From: Lota lota
Lineage: Eukaryota > Chordata > Actinopteri > Gadiformes > Lotidae
Assembly (NCBI GenBank): GCA_026745465.1
Contig: JACYXH010000343.1
Span: 1,561,001-1,625,000 of the forward strand
Direction: 5' to 3'
DNA length: 64,000 nucleotides
The position numbers and the translations under genes are program-made. Under the pieces are notes generated by a model. It was not told where the DNA came from. It made no database searches and was given only the letters and a program-made list of their open reading frames with translations. Below, one piece after another: positions 25,531 to 37,688 of this stretch. Every line of letters begins with the position of its first letter. Within the stretch, counting starts at the first letter, position 1.

Positions 25531-27154
25531 AGAAAGTAAGGTCTAAAAATATTTGGGACAAGAGATTGTAATGGAAAAATGCATATGTTGGTTTGTTTTA
25601 ATCATTTAAGCTTAGTTTTCTATTCCTTGTATTATCTAGCCATCCTATCTGTTAACTAGTGTTATCTAGCTTCCCTTTGTTGATAACCTTTTGCCTGGGG
25701 TCAACCGGTCACAAGGAGGCAGTGACCCCCTTATGCATTCATCTGCTTGATGAGAACACAGGCAACTCTGTCCTTCAGGTAAACGTTTCCCTGATTTCAT
25801 CATTGACAATTGCATTGTGAGGAGGGGGTGAAGCTGTGTTAAATAGCTCTGTGAAACTGTATTCTGGGCTCACTCTGCTAGAGAGGAGACTCTAGCAGAA
25901 AATTACATTACAAAATTACAATTACATTAAATAGGTTCATTTTCTGCAACTACTAGCTTTTTTGCATTTAGAATTCTCATCTGTCCTAGACACAATATCT
26001 CATAAAGAAATTGCCACGACAAGATGAAGGATGTTTATTTAGCGCTCAAAAATAGCACAGAGAAACTTTATAACACAACTTCCTCTGTGCAATCGTTTTA
26101 ATTAATCTGCTGTAACAAGGCATTTAAAAAGATCTAAAGAACCATTAAACCAAGCGTGCTGGTTTGTTCCATCTCGTGAATCGTGCACGCATGTAAAGGA
26201 GTCAGGGCCGGGGAAGTGGCATGTGGAGACCACCTCCGGATCTGTGTGCGTGTGTGCATGTGTGTGTGCGTGTTTGTGTGCGTGTGAAAACGTGCTCTGT
26301 GTTGCGTGCCGGGGGCGCCCGCGGTGAACAAGGAGAAGGATGTGGCGGCGACGGAGCAAAACACACCGGCAGGTTTTTATAGGATAGTAAGAAACGAGAT
26401 CGAGCTCGAGCTCGGGAGCAGAACAACGACAAAAAAAGATGGGACTTTGGCTCTCTTGCAAAATCATGAATTCATAAATGAACTCATTCATAAAGTCCAA
26501 ATCAAGGCCTCCAATTTTGAATTAGGCCTACTTGGACTCTCAGAACTTGGTGTGAATGTATTGATACATGATATAGGCCTACTGTTAATAATCATTATGA
26601 AGTAATGTTATTATGTTAGTAATTCTGCGTGGATGAGTCGTACCTCCCGATATCCAGCAGGTGGAAACAGCGAGCTTTTATTGTCTAAGAGGTTGTCTCT
26701 TACAATTTCATGTTAAGGAATACAATAACTCCATTCAGTGGAACCTCTTGACTACTCTATTCACTACAATGCTGAGATCAATGCTTTATTATAAACTACA
26801 TACAAACTGATGTAAATAGGGTGTCTTTGTGTCCATGCATACATAACAGTGTTCTGGATACCATGCTTTAAAAAATGCCCCTGCCACATTGTGAAATAAT
26901 CCAACAAAGCTCAGTGTCTATTTTGACCCTTAAAGTAGGCCTACTCTGCAACACAAATGGTAGTTCATGCTGTTCTCTTTTAGTTCAGGTCAAGAGGAAC
27001 TCCCCGTAACGTTAACGAAGTACTATATTGGAAAGAACATATTCATCAGGTAGAAAATACAAAAAAAGACAATTTGAAATGCACTCCACTGGGAATAAAT
27101 GATGGAGATAGATGTAAGTGTATATGTGTTTGGGCATACGTGCATGCATGCCGA

Positions 27155-27167
27155 TGTGTGTGTGTGT

Positions 27168-27198
<31 letters not shown>

Positions 27199-27280
27199 GA
27201 TGTGTGTGTGTGTGGGCGTGTGTGTGTGTGGGAGGGCGTCTGTGTGGGCGTGTGTGTGTGTGAGGGCGTGTGCGTGTGTG

Positions 27281-27316
<36 letters not shown>

Positions 27317-27370
27317 CTCTATGTGTGTGCGGGCGTGTGCATTTGCTTATCTGTGTGAGTGTGTGTGAGT
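27155..27370. repeat. compound (TG)n/G-run microsatellite
   Basis: TG tracts interrupted by an 18-G run at about 27182 and GGGCG segments. Confidence 0.95.
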
Positions 27371-27860
27371 GAGATTGACCTGAGCAGTTAAAGGTTTTAA
27401 TGAATGGTCTAAAAATGGAAGCTCATTAGTAGGCAGTAATAATAGACAGTGGGCATCTCAGGGGCTTGGCGGGATTCTGCCTAGTACATTCCTCCACAAA
27501 AGAGTTCTCTATAGTCTCTATATATTTAATCAACATTCCTAATATGCATTTCATACTATTTGTATTATTTTTTATATTATATTAGAAATGTGTTTTACAA
27601 ATAATAATGAATGTTGATCACATTTTTCAAAATATGTATTTTTCAAAAACCAGAAACCATTAAAAACACAGCAGGATTAAAACATGTCAAACATGAATAC
27701 AGTTCTCAATCCCAGCCAAGTATGTTCACATGAATAAATGGTTACTGAATACACATTTATCAGTATTGTGGAAGGCATATTAAACTGATATCATAAATGG
27801 TCTGAGTCATGAATGCATTTAGGAATTTAGGAATTAGGATTCAGCATTCAGTTCCCCCAC

Positions 27861-28414
27861 CCAGCTAGCGTTTAGAACCAAGATGGCCGCTAGAGGTGAA
27901 TAAGGCAAGTTAAGCTAGGAAGCGCTAGAGGTGAATAAAGCCAGTTAAGCTAGGAAGCGCTAGAGGTGAAAAAGGCCAGTTAAGCTAGGAAGCGCTAGAG
28001 GTGAATAAGGCCAGTTAAGCTAGGAAGCGCTAGAGGTGAATAAGGCCAGTTAAGCTAGGAATCGCTAGAGGTGAATAAGGCCAGTTAAGCTAGGAAGCGC
28101 TAGAGGTGACTAAGGCCAGTTAAGCTAGGAAGCGCTAGAGGTGAATAAGGCCAGTTAAGCTAGGAAGCGCTAGAGGTGAATAAGGCCAGTTAAGATAGGA
28201 AGCGCTAGAGGTGAATAAGGCTAGTTAAGCTAGGAAGCGCTAGAGGTGAATAAGGCCAGTTAAGCTAGGACGCGCTAGAGGTGAATAAGGCCAGTTAAGC
28301 TAGGAAGCGCTAGAGGTGAATAAGGCCAGTTAAGATAGGAAGCGCTAGAAGTGAATAAGGCCAGTTAAGCTAGGAAGCGCTAGAGGTGAATAAGGCCAGT
28401 TAAGCTAGGAAGCG
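27861..28414. repeat. minisatellite, 35-bp unit, about 15 copies, with leading element sequence
   Basis: The unit contains AATAAGGCCAGTTAAGC and TAGGAAGCGCTAGAGGTG. The lead-in (TTTAGAACCAAGATGG followed by CCGCTAGAGGTGAATAAGG) matches a single-copy sequence at about 32.02 kb. Confidence 0.95.
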
Positions 28415-29274
28415 AGTATTCAAAACATCCAGAGCAGTTGTCTCCAATATGTCAAGATATAACAGCTGTCTGTTCCTGGTTCCAAGTATGAAAATTATCC
28501 CAACCACAGTAGAGGCACCAGATTTAAAACTGTGTCTTTAATACAAACTATACGATGAATGAACTAATGAATAGTTTATTTCATACAGTAGGTCATACAT
28601 TATGATGAACAAACATTAACAATTGTGTGGATATGCAACTGACAAGACATCATCATACATGTTTACGCCAATTCACATCAAAATGCACGCAGTCATGACC
28701 GAAAGAGGAATAGGCAGAAGCCCAAGGCTTATTTTTTGCCTATCCTATACAATCCATATAATAACTCAGAATATCAGCAGTACGAAAGTAAGAAAAAAGC
28801 TTACGATAGGATTTATTGTTACACCAAATGCATACTTATTTAATTCACAATTGAATAGGCTATTATATGCTAAACAAAGGCTGACTTTAGGCACAGGCCA
28901 AGGGTGGAATTAATTAATATATCAAGTGCCAAACCATAAAGGACTGCCCAATACATTAGAAATGTAGAAATGCCAGCTGTACAGTTATGCATGGGCCTAC
29001 CGCCTGAACTAAACCCTTTATGAGGGGAAATTAATAGGTTCTTTCATATAATAATTGTATGAATATAAATAAATGCCGGCTCCACACAAGATTGTCTCTT
29101 AATATGCCTCCTTTGTTTGGGCTACGGGTTTCAAGTCAGGCTGCAAGGTTGAATAATGTGTCATCCTATTTCAGGGAGATGACATTGGAAACTGGATTCA
29201 TCCACAGTCTGTACTGACCGCGACCTTCATTGCTCTACTCTGCTCCCGACCTTCTGTCAGAGTTAGTCCCCTTA

Positions 29275-29358
29275 TATATACTGCTCAAAAAAATAAAGGG
29301 AACACTTGGAGTTACATTGTGTTGTTTAAGTGTTCCCTTTATTTTTTTGAGCAGTATA
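29275..29358. mobile_element. short palindromic MITE
   Basis: Perfect terminal inverted repeats of about 30 bp (TATACTGCTCAAAAAAATAA, then AGGGAACACTT) flank a short spacer. The same hairpin type is abundant in many fish genomes and is assigned to a DNA transposon family. Confidence 0.75.
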
Positions 29359-29799
29359 CTTCTAGTGGCAAAATGTCAACAACCATTATATAGCTAATGG
29401 GATCTTTCTAGCTATCAATCAGTCTGTCTGTCGGTCTGTCTGTTGATCTGTCCACCTATCTGTCTGCCTGCCTGCCTGCATGTCTGTTTTGTCTGGACTG
29501 AACTGGAGGTCATTCTTGCATTATTCCACCCAGTGTGAGAAAGCACTAGACCTCAGGTATGGTAAGGTACCTTAAAAGCAGACAGAGTGGATTATCATAA
29601 CGAGTAGAAAACTGTTACGCCGTCAAATATTAAATTAAATGTTATATGTATATAGATATTGTTTCTTTCTCCCCTTTTTATCATTGTGAAGTTATATTTG
29701 ATTTATTTTCTAATATTTGTCTTGTGTCTATTTGCGTGCTCTTTGTATCTGATCCCATCGCACTCATCCGGTTAGAACAATATGTTCTCTCTCTCCTGC

Positions 29800-30385
29800 T
29801 CCTTCTTTCCATCCTCTCGAGTCTCCTCCCCTCCTCCTCCTCCTAATTTTCTGCACCCTTCTCTCAGTATCTCTCTGCCTCTGTCTCTCCCCCTCACTTT
29901 CTATTGGTCTTTCTTCCACTCTCTCACTGTCTCCCATTCGCTCTCTCCCTTTCCCCATTTTTGTGTCTCTTCCTCTCTCTCTCTCCTCTGTGTCTCTCTT
30001 CCTTTCTCTTTTTCTCATTGTCTCTGTCTGTCTCTCTCCTTCTCTCAATGCCTATGTTCCTCTCTCTCCTTCTCTCAGTGTCTCTGTGTCTCTCTCCTTC
30101 TCTCAGTGTCTCTCTCCTTCTCTCAGTGTCTCAGTGTCTCTCTCCTTCTCTCAGTGTCTCATTGTCTCTCTCCTTCTCTCAGTGTCTCTCTCCTTCTCTC
30201 AGTGTCTCATTGTCTCTCTCCTTCTCTCAGTGTCTCTCTCCTTCTCTCAGTGTCTCAGTGTCTCTCTCCTTCTCTCAGTGTCTCATTGTCAGCTCTCCTT
30301 CTCTCAGTGTCTCTCTCCTTCTCTCAGTGTCTCATTGTCTCTCTCCTTCTCTCAGTGTCTCTCTCCTTCTCTCTGTGTCTCTGGG
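29800..30385. repeat. CT-rich minisatellite
   Basis: Repeats of TCTCTCTCCTTCTCTCAGTG with inserted TCTCAGTG or TCTCATTG pieces. It produces long Ser/Leu- or Arg/Glu-rich ORFs that are not genes. Confidence 0.93.
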
Positions 30386-30487
30386 AGGTGAAGGAGGCTG
30401 AGTGAGGGACATTTGAGTGTGGTTATGAAACACTGCAGCACATTGATATTCATAGTGCCACCCTACTTTCACCAGGACCTGAACGCA

Positions 30488-30541
30488 TACACACACACAC
30501 ACACGTGCCCACACACACGTGCCCACACACACACACACGTA
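30488..30541. repeat. (AC)n microsatellite with CACGTGCC interruptions
   Basis: Short AC tracts separated by two ACGTGCCC segments. Confidence 0.9.
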
Positions 30542-30751
30542 CAGAGAAATTAATAATTGTATATAATGAACCATACTGGCGTGCGCTCTCTGAAAATAAA
30601 TTTAATGTTAAAAGCTAGAAGAGACAGAAGAAGGCTATGTCAGTGCATGACTACACAGTTACAGCCGATTTGTTTCTTTCTTTCGAAGTTCTCACAATAC
30701 AATAGCAAACAATTTATAACTTTAACTATAATATATTAAAGATACATATTA

Positions 30752-31583
30752 AAGGTGCAGTGTGTAGAATTTAGTGGCATCTAGCGGAACAGACTTGGCA
30801 GAAAGTATGTTTTAATTCGTGTGTAATTCCTTTAAAATAAGAATTGCTGTTTTCGTAACCTTAGAATGAGCCCATTATGTCTACGTAGGGAGCGGGTCCT
30901 CTTCCACGGGGGCCGCCATGTTGCACCGCCATGTTTCTACAGGAGCCCAGAACGGCTCTATAGAGAATATGTTTTTAATTCAATCACAAAATGGGTTTAA
31001 AGATAGGAGTTCTAGGAAGGAGGGGGGCGTGTTACCCCCATGTCTACGACCCGTTTGCGAAACCTTTTTAGTACCGTCGATGTGTAGGAGCATTATGATG
31101 AGCGATGTTGTGTATGAAATGTGCTACACGCCGTGGCGTTATACTATGAGTGTCCTAGCAGCTTAACACTCTCTCGGACGCAGATTGTGATTGGTTAAAC
31201 TGATTCATTCGCAGGCTAAAGCAGAAAAAAAAAACCTTGGTGCGATCTAAATGTCCGGTTCAGTCCCATTCAGCTCCATGATTTGCTTTTATTGTATTGA
31301 TGGGGGAAAAAATCGAACAATCGCATTCAAAGACCTATCCTATGTACATTTACCGACTAAATAACTAAATCTATTTCATAATTCTATCAAGGAACCTCAT
31401 CACTTGGCTACTCAATGCTGTCCTAGGCATCATTTTGGAAGTACCTACTGGTACTACAATACATGCCAGTACAGGCCAACCTAGTCATGGGAAGGGAAGG
31501 TGGTGGTGGGGGGGGGGATTCAGTAGGTTGCAATCTGCAACCTCACCGCTAGTGGCCACCTGCATTTAACACACTGGAGCTTT
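30752..31583 (+). mobile_element. non-autonomous DNA element of a percomorph-type repeat
   Basis: The left end AAAGGTGCAGTGTGTAGAAT and TTAGTGGCATCTAGCGG mirror the right end, whose complement reads TAAAGCTCCAGTGTG and GGCCACTAGCGGTGAGG. The interior has GGGCCGCCATGTTGCACCG. I know this as a common acanthomorph repeat, probably hAT-related. The frame at 30918-31166 inside it is not a host gene. Confidence 0.6.
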
Positions 31584-31949
31584 AAGGTTTACCGCCATAG
31601 CCATAGCCAGAAGAAGCCAAAACTGACCAAAACAGCAATTACCGTAGCAACAAATACATCTTGTTCCACGTTTAGGGCTAAGTGGTTGTAAGTTGGCCAC
31701 AGAAATTCCTTTTTGACCTTTTCCCATGTCCCCATGATGAAACAGAGTGCAGGAGTAACGTTGAAGGGGAAAAAAGTATGGGCTGAGTCCATTTAATAAT
31801 TGACCATACAGACATTAATCTTTCACTTGAGGTTGTGAACTTAAGGCATTGTTTTACAGTTTATAATATACAATATATATTACAGCACGAGGAGGTGAAA
31901 GAAAGTGTACTCAAGGACAGCAAACCAGACCAATAACCAATAACCTTAT

Positions 31950-31952
<3 letters not shown>

Positions 31953-32014
<62 letters not shown>
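31953..32014. repeat. (AT)n microsatellite
   Basis: About 30 AT units. Confidence 0.97.
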
Positions 32015-32015
<1 letters not shown>

Positions 32016-32018
<3 letters not shown>

Positions 32019-32095
32019 GCTAGGGTGTAGAACCAAGATGGAACTAAGATAGCTGCTAGAAGAATAAGGTCAATGGCTAGTGAATGGTGAATGGT
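32016..32095 (+). mobile_element. unexpanded relative of the 27.9-kb minisatellite
   Basis: AGCTAGGGTGTAGAACCAAG, ATGG, then CTGCTAGAAGAATAAGG and GGCTAG: the same order as the start of the 35-bp array, with a few substitutions and indels. Confidence 0.5.
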
Positions 32096-32460
32096 TGAAG
32101 GATCAGTGGTGGTTTCAGATGAAACAATATATTGTTTAGCGTTGATTCAAGGATAAGGATAAGGTTATTGGCATATGGGCTTGTTCATATAAATGACTGC
32201 TGGGACAAATCCAATGGAATGGTGTGAGAGGTTTTGGTCTGGGGTCCATATGGCACCAAGCCAACTCACTGTTGTAAAGACATATGTGAATCAATGTGTT
32301 TTCAGCTTTCACACAATAAATCCATCCTTTTGGATTTCAGGATTGGTTCCCAGCTTTGAGAAACAAGTTTTGACCACAAAGTGGTGATCTGGTGATCTGT
32401 AGTGGTAGACGGACTGAAGAGAACGCAAGATGCTACTACGGCATAAGAACGTTCAAATCA

Positions 32461-32755
32461 AAACATTTTCACCTCTATTGTCATTGCACAACGAAATGTG
32501 ATCTCAGCATTTAACCCTTCACTAGCAGCACTAGGAGCAGTGGGCAGCCAGAGTGCACTGCCCAGGGACACAATCCAGGCCTACTGCCAAAACCTTGGTC
32601 AAGAGTAATGGCAGGAGTATTAAACAAACACGCATGTCTTTCTGTGTGGGGGAGAAACCCACGCCAGTCAACGCTAACTCCTCACAGAAAGGTCCCAGCA
32701 AGGTTTGACCCATGACCTTCTTGCCCTGAAGCAACAGTGCAACAGTCAATTTGAG
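32461..32755 (+). mobile_element. teleost SINE/LINE-tail fragment
   Basis: TTGTCATTGCACAACGAAAT, GCAGTGGGCAGCCAGAGTGC, AACCCACGCCAGTCAACGC and GACCCATGACCTTCTTGCCC occur in the order seen in a common fish repeat. Confidence 0.5.
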
Positions 32756-32874
32756 GTCAACTCTACGCCTGCTAGTTGATATTGTTTACTTTGCTTACCT
32801 TAAGGTGAATTGTCTTCAATCAATAAAAGCTGTGAAGGAATTTCCTTTTTTAATATTTGCAAAAGCTCATGAAT

Positions 32875-33015
32875 GGATTGTATTGTGAGCATGATAGCAT
32901 GAAGTATGATAGTATGACAAATGGTAGCATGTATGATAGCATGAAGTATAATAGCATGATAGCATTATAGTATGATAGCATGAAATATGATAGCATGGTG
33001 TATGATAGCATGAGC
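32875..33015. repeat. degenerate tandem repeat around ATGATAGCATGA
   Basis: Irregular copies of TGATAGCATGAAGTA and variants. Confidence 0.8.
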
Positions 33016-33714
33016 TACAATAACAAACAACAAACTACAACAACAACATAAGAGACAACAGGGTTCCTGAATGTTTAAGATGTGCTTGGTTAAGCACATG
33101 GATGCTGACAAGCCGACAAAACCAAATAAAAAGTTGATATGTAACCTCAAATAACGATGTCCAACAAAGCACTTTCTTTCCTCGCACACTGTAACGTAGA
33201 AATGTCTTACTTCAAACAGAGTGTGGAAAGTCATAGCGCTACATGCAGATTGATGAAAAAACGCTTAAGGTCGTCGTTGAGACAGCTGAGCGTGGAGGAA
33301 CAAGGTGAAAGGTTGAGTGGGATTGCATCTCTGTGTCAACGAGCGAGACAGACGGCCGTTCCAGACCAAACCCCCTTACACTGAGACCTGTCCTGTAGTC
33401 TGTGTTAGTCCGGTTTAGTACATGACCATGGAACAAACATTATCTCACAGACAGAACAGTACCTCAGTATAACAAAGCACCCCTACAAACACTTTGTTAC
33501 AATACCAGACCATTTTATTATTGTTTGTTCCTGAATGTTGCAAAAGCTCGATTCAACCGAGTTAGCATTTGTTAGCCAAAACCAAAGTAAGTGGATGAGA
33601 TCTTCAAGCTCCCCCAGGGAAGTGAGGGTCGACTACACCATGCCAGCTTCTCCAAAATAATTACCTGTCACTCGTCTCTTTGTGAACAGTGAATCTAAAT
33701 ACAAAAAACCAGAC

Positions 33715-34578
33715 ATCTTCATTCATTTAGAGATGCATCTTCATTCATTTAGAGATGCATCTTCATTCATTTAGAGATGCATCTTCATTCATTTAGAGAT
33801 GCATTTTCATTCATTTAGAGATGCATCTTCATTCATTTAGAGATGCATCTTCATTCATTTAGAGATGCATCTTCATTCATTTAGAGATGCATTTTCATTC
33901 ATTTAGAGATGCATTTTCATTCATTTAGAGATGCATCTTCATTCATTTAGAGATGCATCTTCATTCATTTAGAGATGCATTTTCATTCATTTAGAGATGC
34001 ATTTTCATTCATTTAGAGATGCATCTTCATTCATTTAGAGATGCATCTTCATTCATTTAGAGATGCATCTTCATTCATTTAGAGATGCATCTTCATTCAT
34101 TTAGAGATGCATCTTCATTCATTTAGAGATGCATCTTCATTCATTTAGAGATGCATCTTCATTCATTTAGAGATGCATCTTCATTCATTTAGAGATGCAT
34201 TTTCATTCATTTAGAGATGCATCTTCATTCATTTAGAGATGCATCTTCATTCATTTAGAGATGCATCTTCATTCATTTAGAGATGCATTTTCATTCATTT
34301 AGAGATGCATTTTCATTCATTTAGAGATGCATCTTCATTCATTTAGAGATGCATCTTCATTCATTTAGAGATGCATTTTCATTCATTTAGAGATGCATTT
34401 TCATTCATTTAGAGATGCATCTTCATTCATTTAGAGATGCATCTTCATTCATTTAGAGATGCATCTTCATTCATTTAGAGATGCATCTTCATTCATTTAG
34501 AGATGCATCTTCATTCATTTAGAGATGCATCTTCATTCATTTAGAGATGCATCTTCATTCATTTAGAGATGCATTTTC
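33715..34578. repeat. minisatellite, 22-bp unit, 39 copies, with higher-order structure
   Basis: The unit is CATTCATTTAGAGATGCAT followed by CTT or TTT. Apart from that C/T site the units are nearly identical. The order of C and T units shows an 18-unit block repeated (see findings). Confidence 0.97.
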
Positions 34579-34848
34579 ATTTCTTTTATGGCGAGTTCTA
34601 CACGGCACATTAGGATGTGCCGTGTGTGGGGTTTTCTGTTTGTAGGTTATTCAAGTTTTATTCAAGTTTTGGACTTAACGACCCCCCACACACACGTGGG
34701 TGTTTGTGCGTCCATGTCTTTGTGTGGATATATGTTGTTCGCTAAAATGCACTATAAATCCTACGTTCACGCTGCTGAGTTGGGGATTAGCGACAAACAC
34801 TCATGTCTATGTTGTGTCAGTGCCTTGAACCTCACTGTATATCAGTTT

Positions 34849-34905
34849 ACACACACACACACACTCAGCTACGCATACACACACACACACACACACTCAG
34901 CTACG

Positions 34906-34950
<45 letters not shown>
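34849..34950. repeat. (AC)n microsatellite with duplicated CTCAGCTACGCATA interruptions
   Basis: Three AC tracts separated by two copies of the same 14-bp interruption. Confidence 0.95.
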
Positions 34951-34953
<3 letters not shown>

Positions 34954-37206
34954 GAAGAAGAAAATCAGACCTTAAAAATACAGAAACTTCCTATTTATCC
35001 TATTTAACTAGTTTCCCCTCGTATTCTTGGAAACTCAATCTAACATTTAATAAGCAGTTTGTATGCAGTGTCCTAAATAAAGAATTCCCAATCCACACAT
35101 GACTTCGACACCACATCGACTCTCGCGGATGTCATTCATATCCGAGTGAATGAAGTGGAAGGAGGAAGAAAGCAAACTGGGTCTCTGTGTGATATTCTAG
35201 GAAGTGTTCAAAGAAAACCCAGGGGAAGAGCTGAAGGAACAGGCATTGGGAAACATCTGCTACCCAGAGTCCCCAGACTGGAACATGCCTCACCTGTTCA
35301 ATCAGCTCTGTCTGTTCATTTCCATTTAACAAACAATATGAAAAAACTGAAATTATTTGAGATTAGTAGTTCAACCAGGAATCGATCTGAGCTTAGTAAC
35401 AATAAATGTTTTGTGGAAAAAAGAAATTTATGAAAGTTGATCCACTAGCATTGCATTTTCAATTATAAGGGTCCGAAGAATCACCCTAATCTACCAAAAA
35501 TATAAAACCTCAAAATAGGTCAATAATTATCCCGCAATTAACCCAGAAACAGCCAGAACAAGCACATTATACCACAAACACAAAATAACCCAAAGCATAA
35601 CCAACATTATACCCCCAAAACACCTGATAACTACTGCAAAATAACTTGACAAATGAACTACTGCAAAATACTCACGATTAAAATTAACCTGAAAATGCCT
35701 CAATGATTTAATCCCAAATGTTGCACACAAATTTTAACAAAACGATGTGCACATCAAAATAAAGTATGGGTTTTATTGTGTCCTATTTCATCATAAAGGT
35801 ACATATGTTGCATCCTGTGTATGCAGAGTAAGCAGAATCTCACTCTCACAGATAACAGAAACAGAGCCTAATAGCCCCAGTTGTTTAACAGGCCATGCAG
35901 AAAGAGAATCAGTCCTCTTCAGGCTATTATACTGTCCGGATGAATAATCCAACAGGACGCATGCTTGGATCATTCTATGATGTAACAGCTCTCTAAAGCA
36001 GACCCAGAACCAGCATTAACATATTCATACAGACATGAATCTGAGCCTCTCACCCAAAACGCTCTTTATGGACATTAACATGATGTGATGTGCCCAGCAG
36101 CAGTGGCCAGTTGTGTTGCACACCTTGGCAGACCGGCTGAAGAGAGCGTGTTCGCATTTGTGACCACTTCAAAAAGATCTCCATTTTGAATGAATGTCAA
36201 TCGCCCACCAGAACACTCCCATCAGAATACCAAATGTGTGGTATAAATAAACTATTGTACTATCGTGAAAAAATAAATTATTCATATTCTATCAGTTTCT
36301 CATAATTGTGTACCCCCTAAATCTTCTCTGTGCCAGTTGTAAAATCACTGGAGCACATCTTTAATGTGGCACCCAAGCTAGCTAAGCATGTCACAAGACT
36401 ACCGTTAGCAGTCATCGCTCTGCTTGAGCGCACACACTGAACTCAGGAAACTCCTGTCTGAAGCACTTTTCTGGAGCAGTCACTCAAAGCTTGCTTCGTT
36501 CTGCTTCATATGTGAATTCAATGATTTACATGCAAGTGGTTTATCCACATCACGTAGCAGAAGTCCAAATTAAAGCATTCCATCTTACAGCCTTGACAAT
36601 GATATTAAATGCCCAGAAAAGGAAGCCCCTATGTAGATTTCAAACAAGAAGTTATGTTAGTTAGTTCCTTAGCAAAGTATAATTCAAGATGGGCTCTCCT
36701 TTATATCACATACAATGATTCTTGTTTTTACAGCTAATTACTACAGTGTGGGTGTGTGTGGTTGATGGCTGGTTCAAGCAGCCTCACCTCACACTTGCTA
36801 GGTGTCGTGTAGCAACGGACATTGCTACATAGGTAATTAATTCAATTCTTAATTGTTTCTCATATTTCTCAAATATGGCTCAAAGCTTGTGCTACCTTGT
36901 CATATGTAAACCAGAATCTTTGGAAACCATAAACTCAATGTATTGTTTTTTGTTCTGCATTCTATCTTCCCACCCAAGCAGCATTTAGAAAGCCCTTTGA
37001 TTGAGTTGTCATGGTTTGGTCATGGTAAAATGTAACGTTAATGCTGCATTATGAATGACATTATCTCAAAACAAAGAATGGCAGCTTCTTTGTAAAACAA
37101 GATAAACTGTGCTTGTGGCCACCATTTATTATTGTGAATCATGCAATAAAGCTGCATGGATTTAGTTAAAAAAAGACATTGACATAATGACATCATAGAC
37201 AAACAA

Positions 37207-37212
37207 TTTATT
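37207..37212 (-). other. possible polyadenylation signal of the lipocalin gene
   Basis: AATAAA on the minus strand, about 390 nt after the stop codon. A second AATAAA lies nearby at about 37.12 kb, so usage is not determined. Confidence 0.35.
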
Positions 37213-37599
37213 AGATTGCAAAGCACAGCAAACAATCATATTATAGCAAGCACAAAAAGTGCTGAAAATTGATTGATCAACATTCTGGTAACTACTTTGA
37301 ACATGTTGGTCTGAGATATGGTAGTGTAAGTGAGTAACTCACAAACAACTTGTGAAAACAATGTGACAGATATCAACCAAATGATTATTTTAATTCAAGG
37401 ATGTAACAAGTATTAAACCAATCAATATATTAATACTTGCCATGGATTAAAAGATGAAGCAAGGTTCTATAATCAAGCAGAAATGCAGGTGTATTATATG
37501 TATATAAGAGCAACACAAAATGGAAAACAATTGTAGTCTTGAACATTTCCATTCAGAGAAATATTTTCTTTTGATAGAGCCACCTGACTTTCCTGTAGA

Positions 37600-37688
37600 C
37601 TATGACCACCGTGGAAACAAGATGTGTTTAAAGTCCATGTCAGGTGTTTCAGGACTTTGGTAATTGCCATCATCATTAGGGCAGAATC
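37600..37688 (-). CDS. lipocalin last coding exon
   Basis: The exon opens after acceptor CCTTGTAG and encodes FCPNDDGNYQSPETPDMDF, then KHILFPRWS and a TAG stop. C256 is the fourth conserved-type cysteine. The acidic tail after the fold is typical of secreted orosomucoid-like proteins. Confidence 0.7.

Larger units (their letters stand above)
17200..37200. other. intergenic region between znf618 and the lipocalin gene
   Basis: No confident gene. It contains minisatellites at 21.7, 27.9, 29.8 and 33.7 kb, dinucleotide tracts, a palindromic MITE at 29.3 kb, a larger non-autonomous element at 30.75 kb and element fragments at 25.4 and 32.5 kb. Remaining ORFs (e.g. a 153-codon frame at 17929-18390 and a hydrophobic frame at 22950-23222) show no recognisable domain. 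Confidence 0.5.

Noticed and set aside
29782-30405. 207-codon Ser/Leu-rich plus-strand ORF
   Set aside because: Produced by a CT-rich minisatellite that stays open in three frames.
33715-34578. CRISPR-like array
   Set aside because: Units are contiguous 22-bp repeats without unique spacers, in a vertebrate-type genome; a simple minisatellite.
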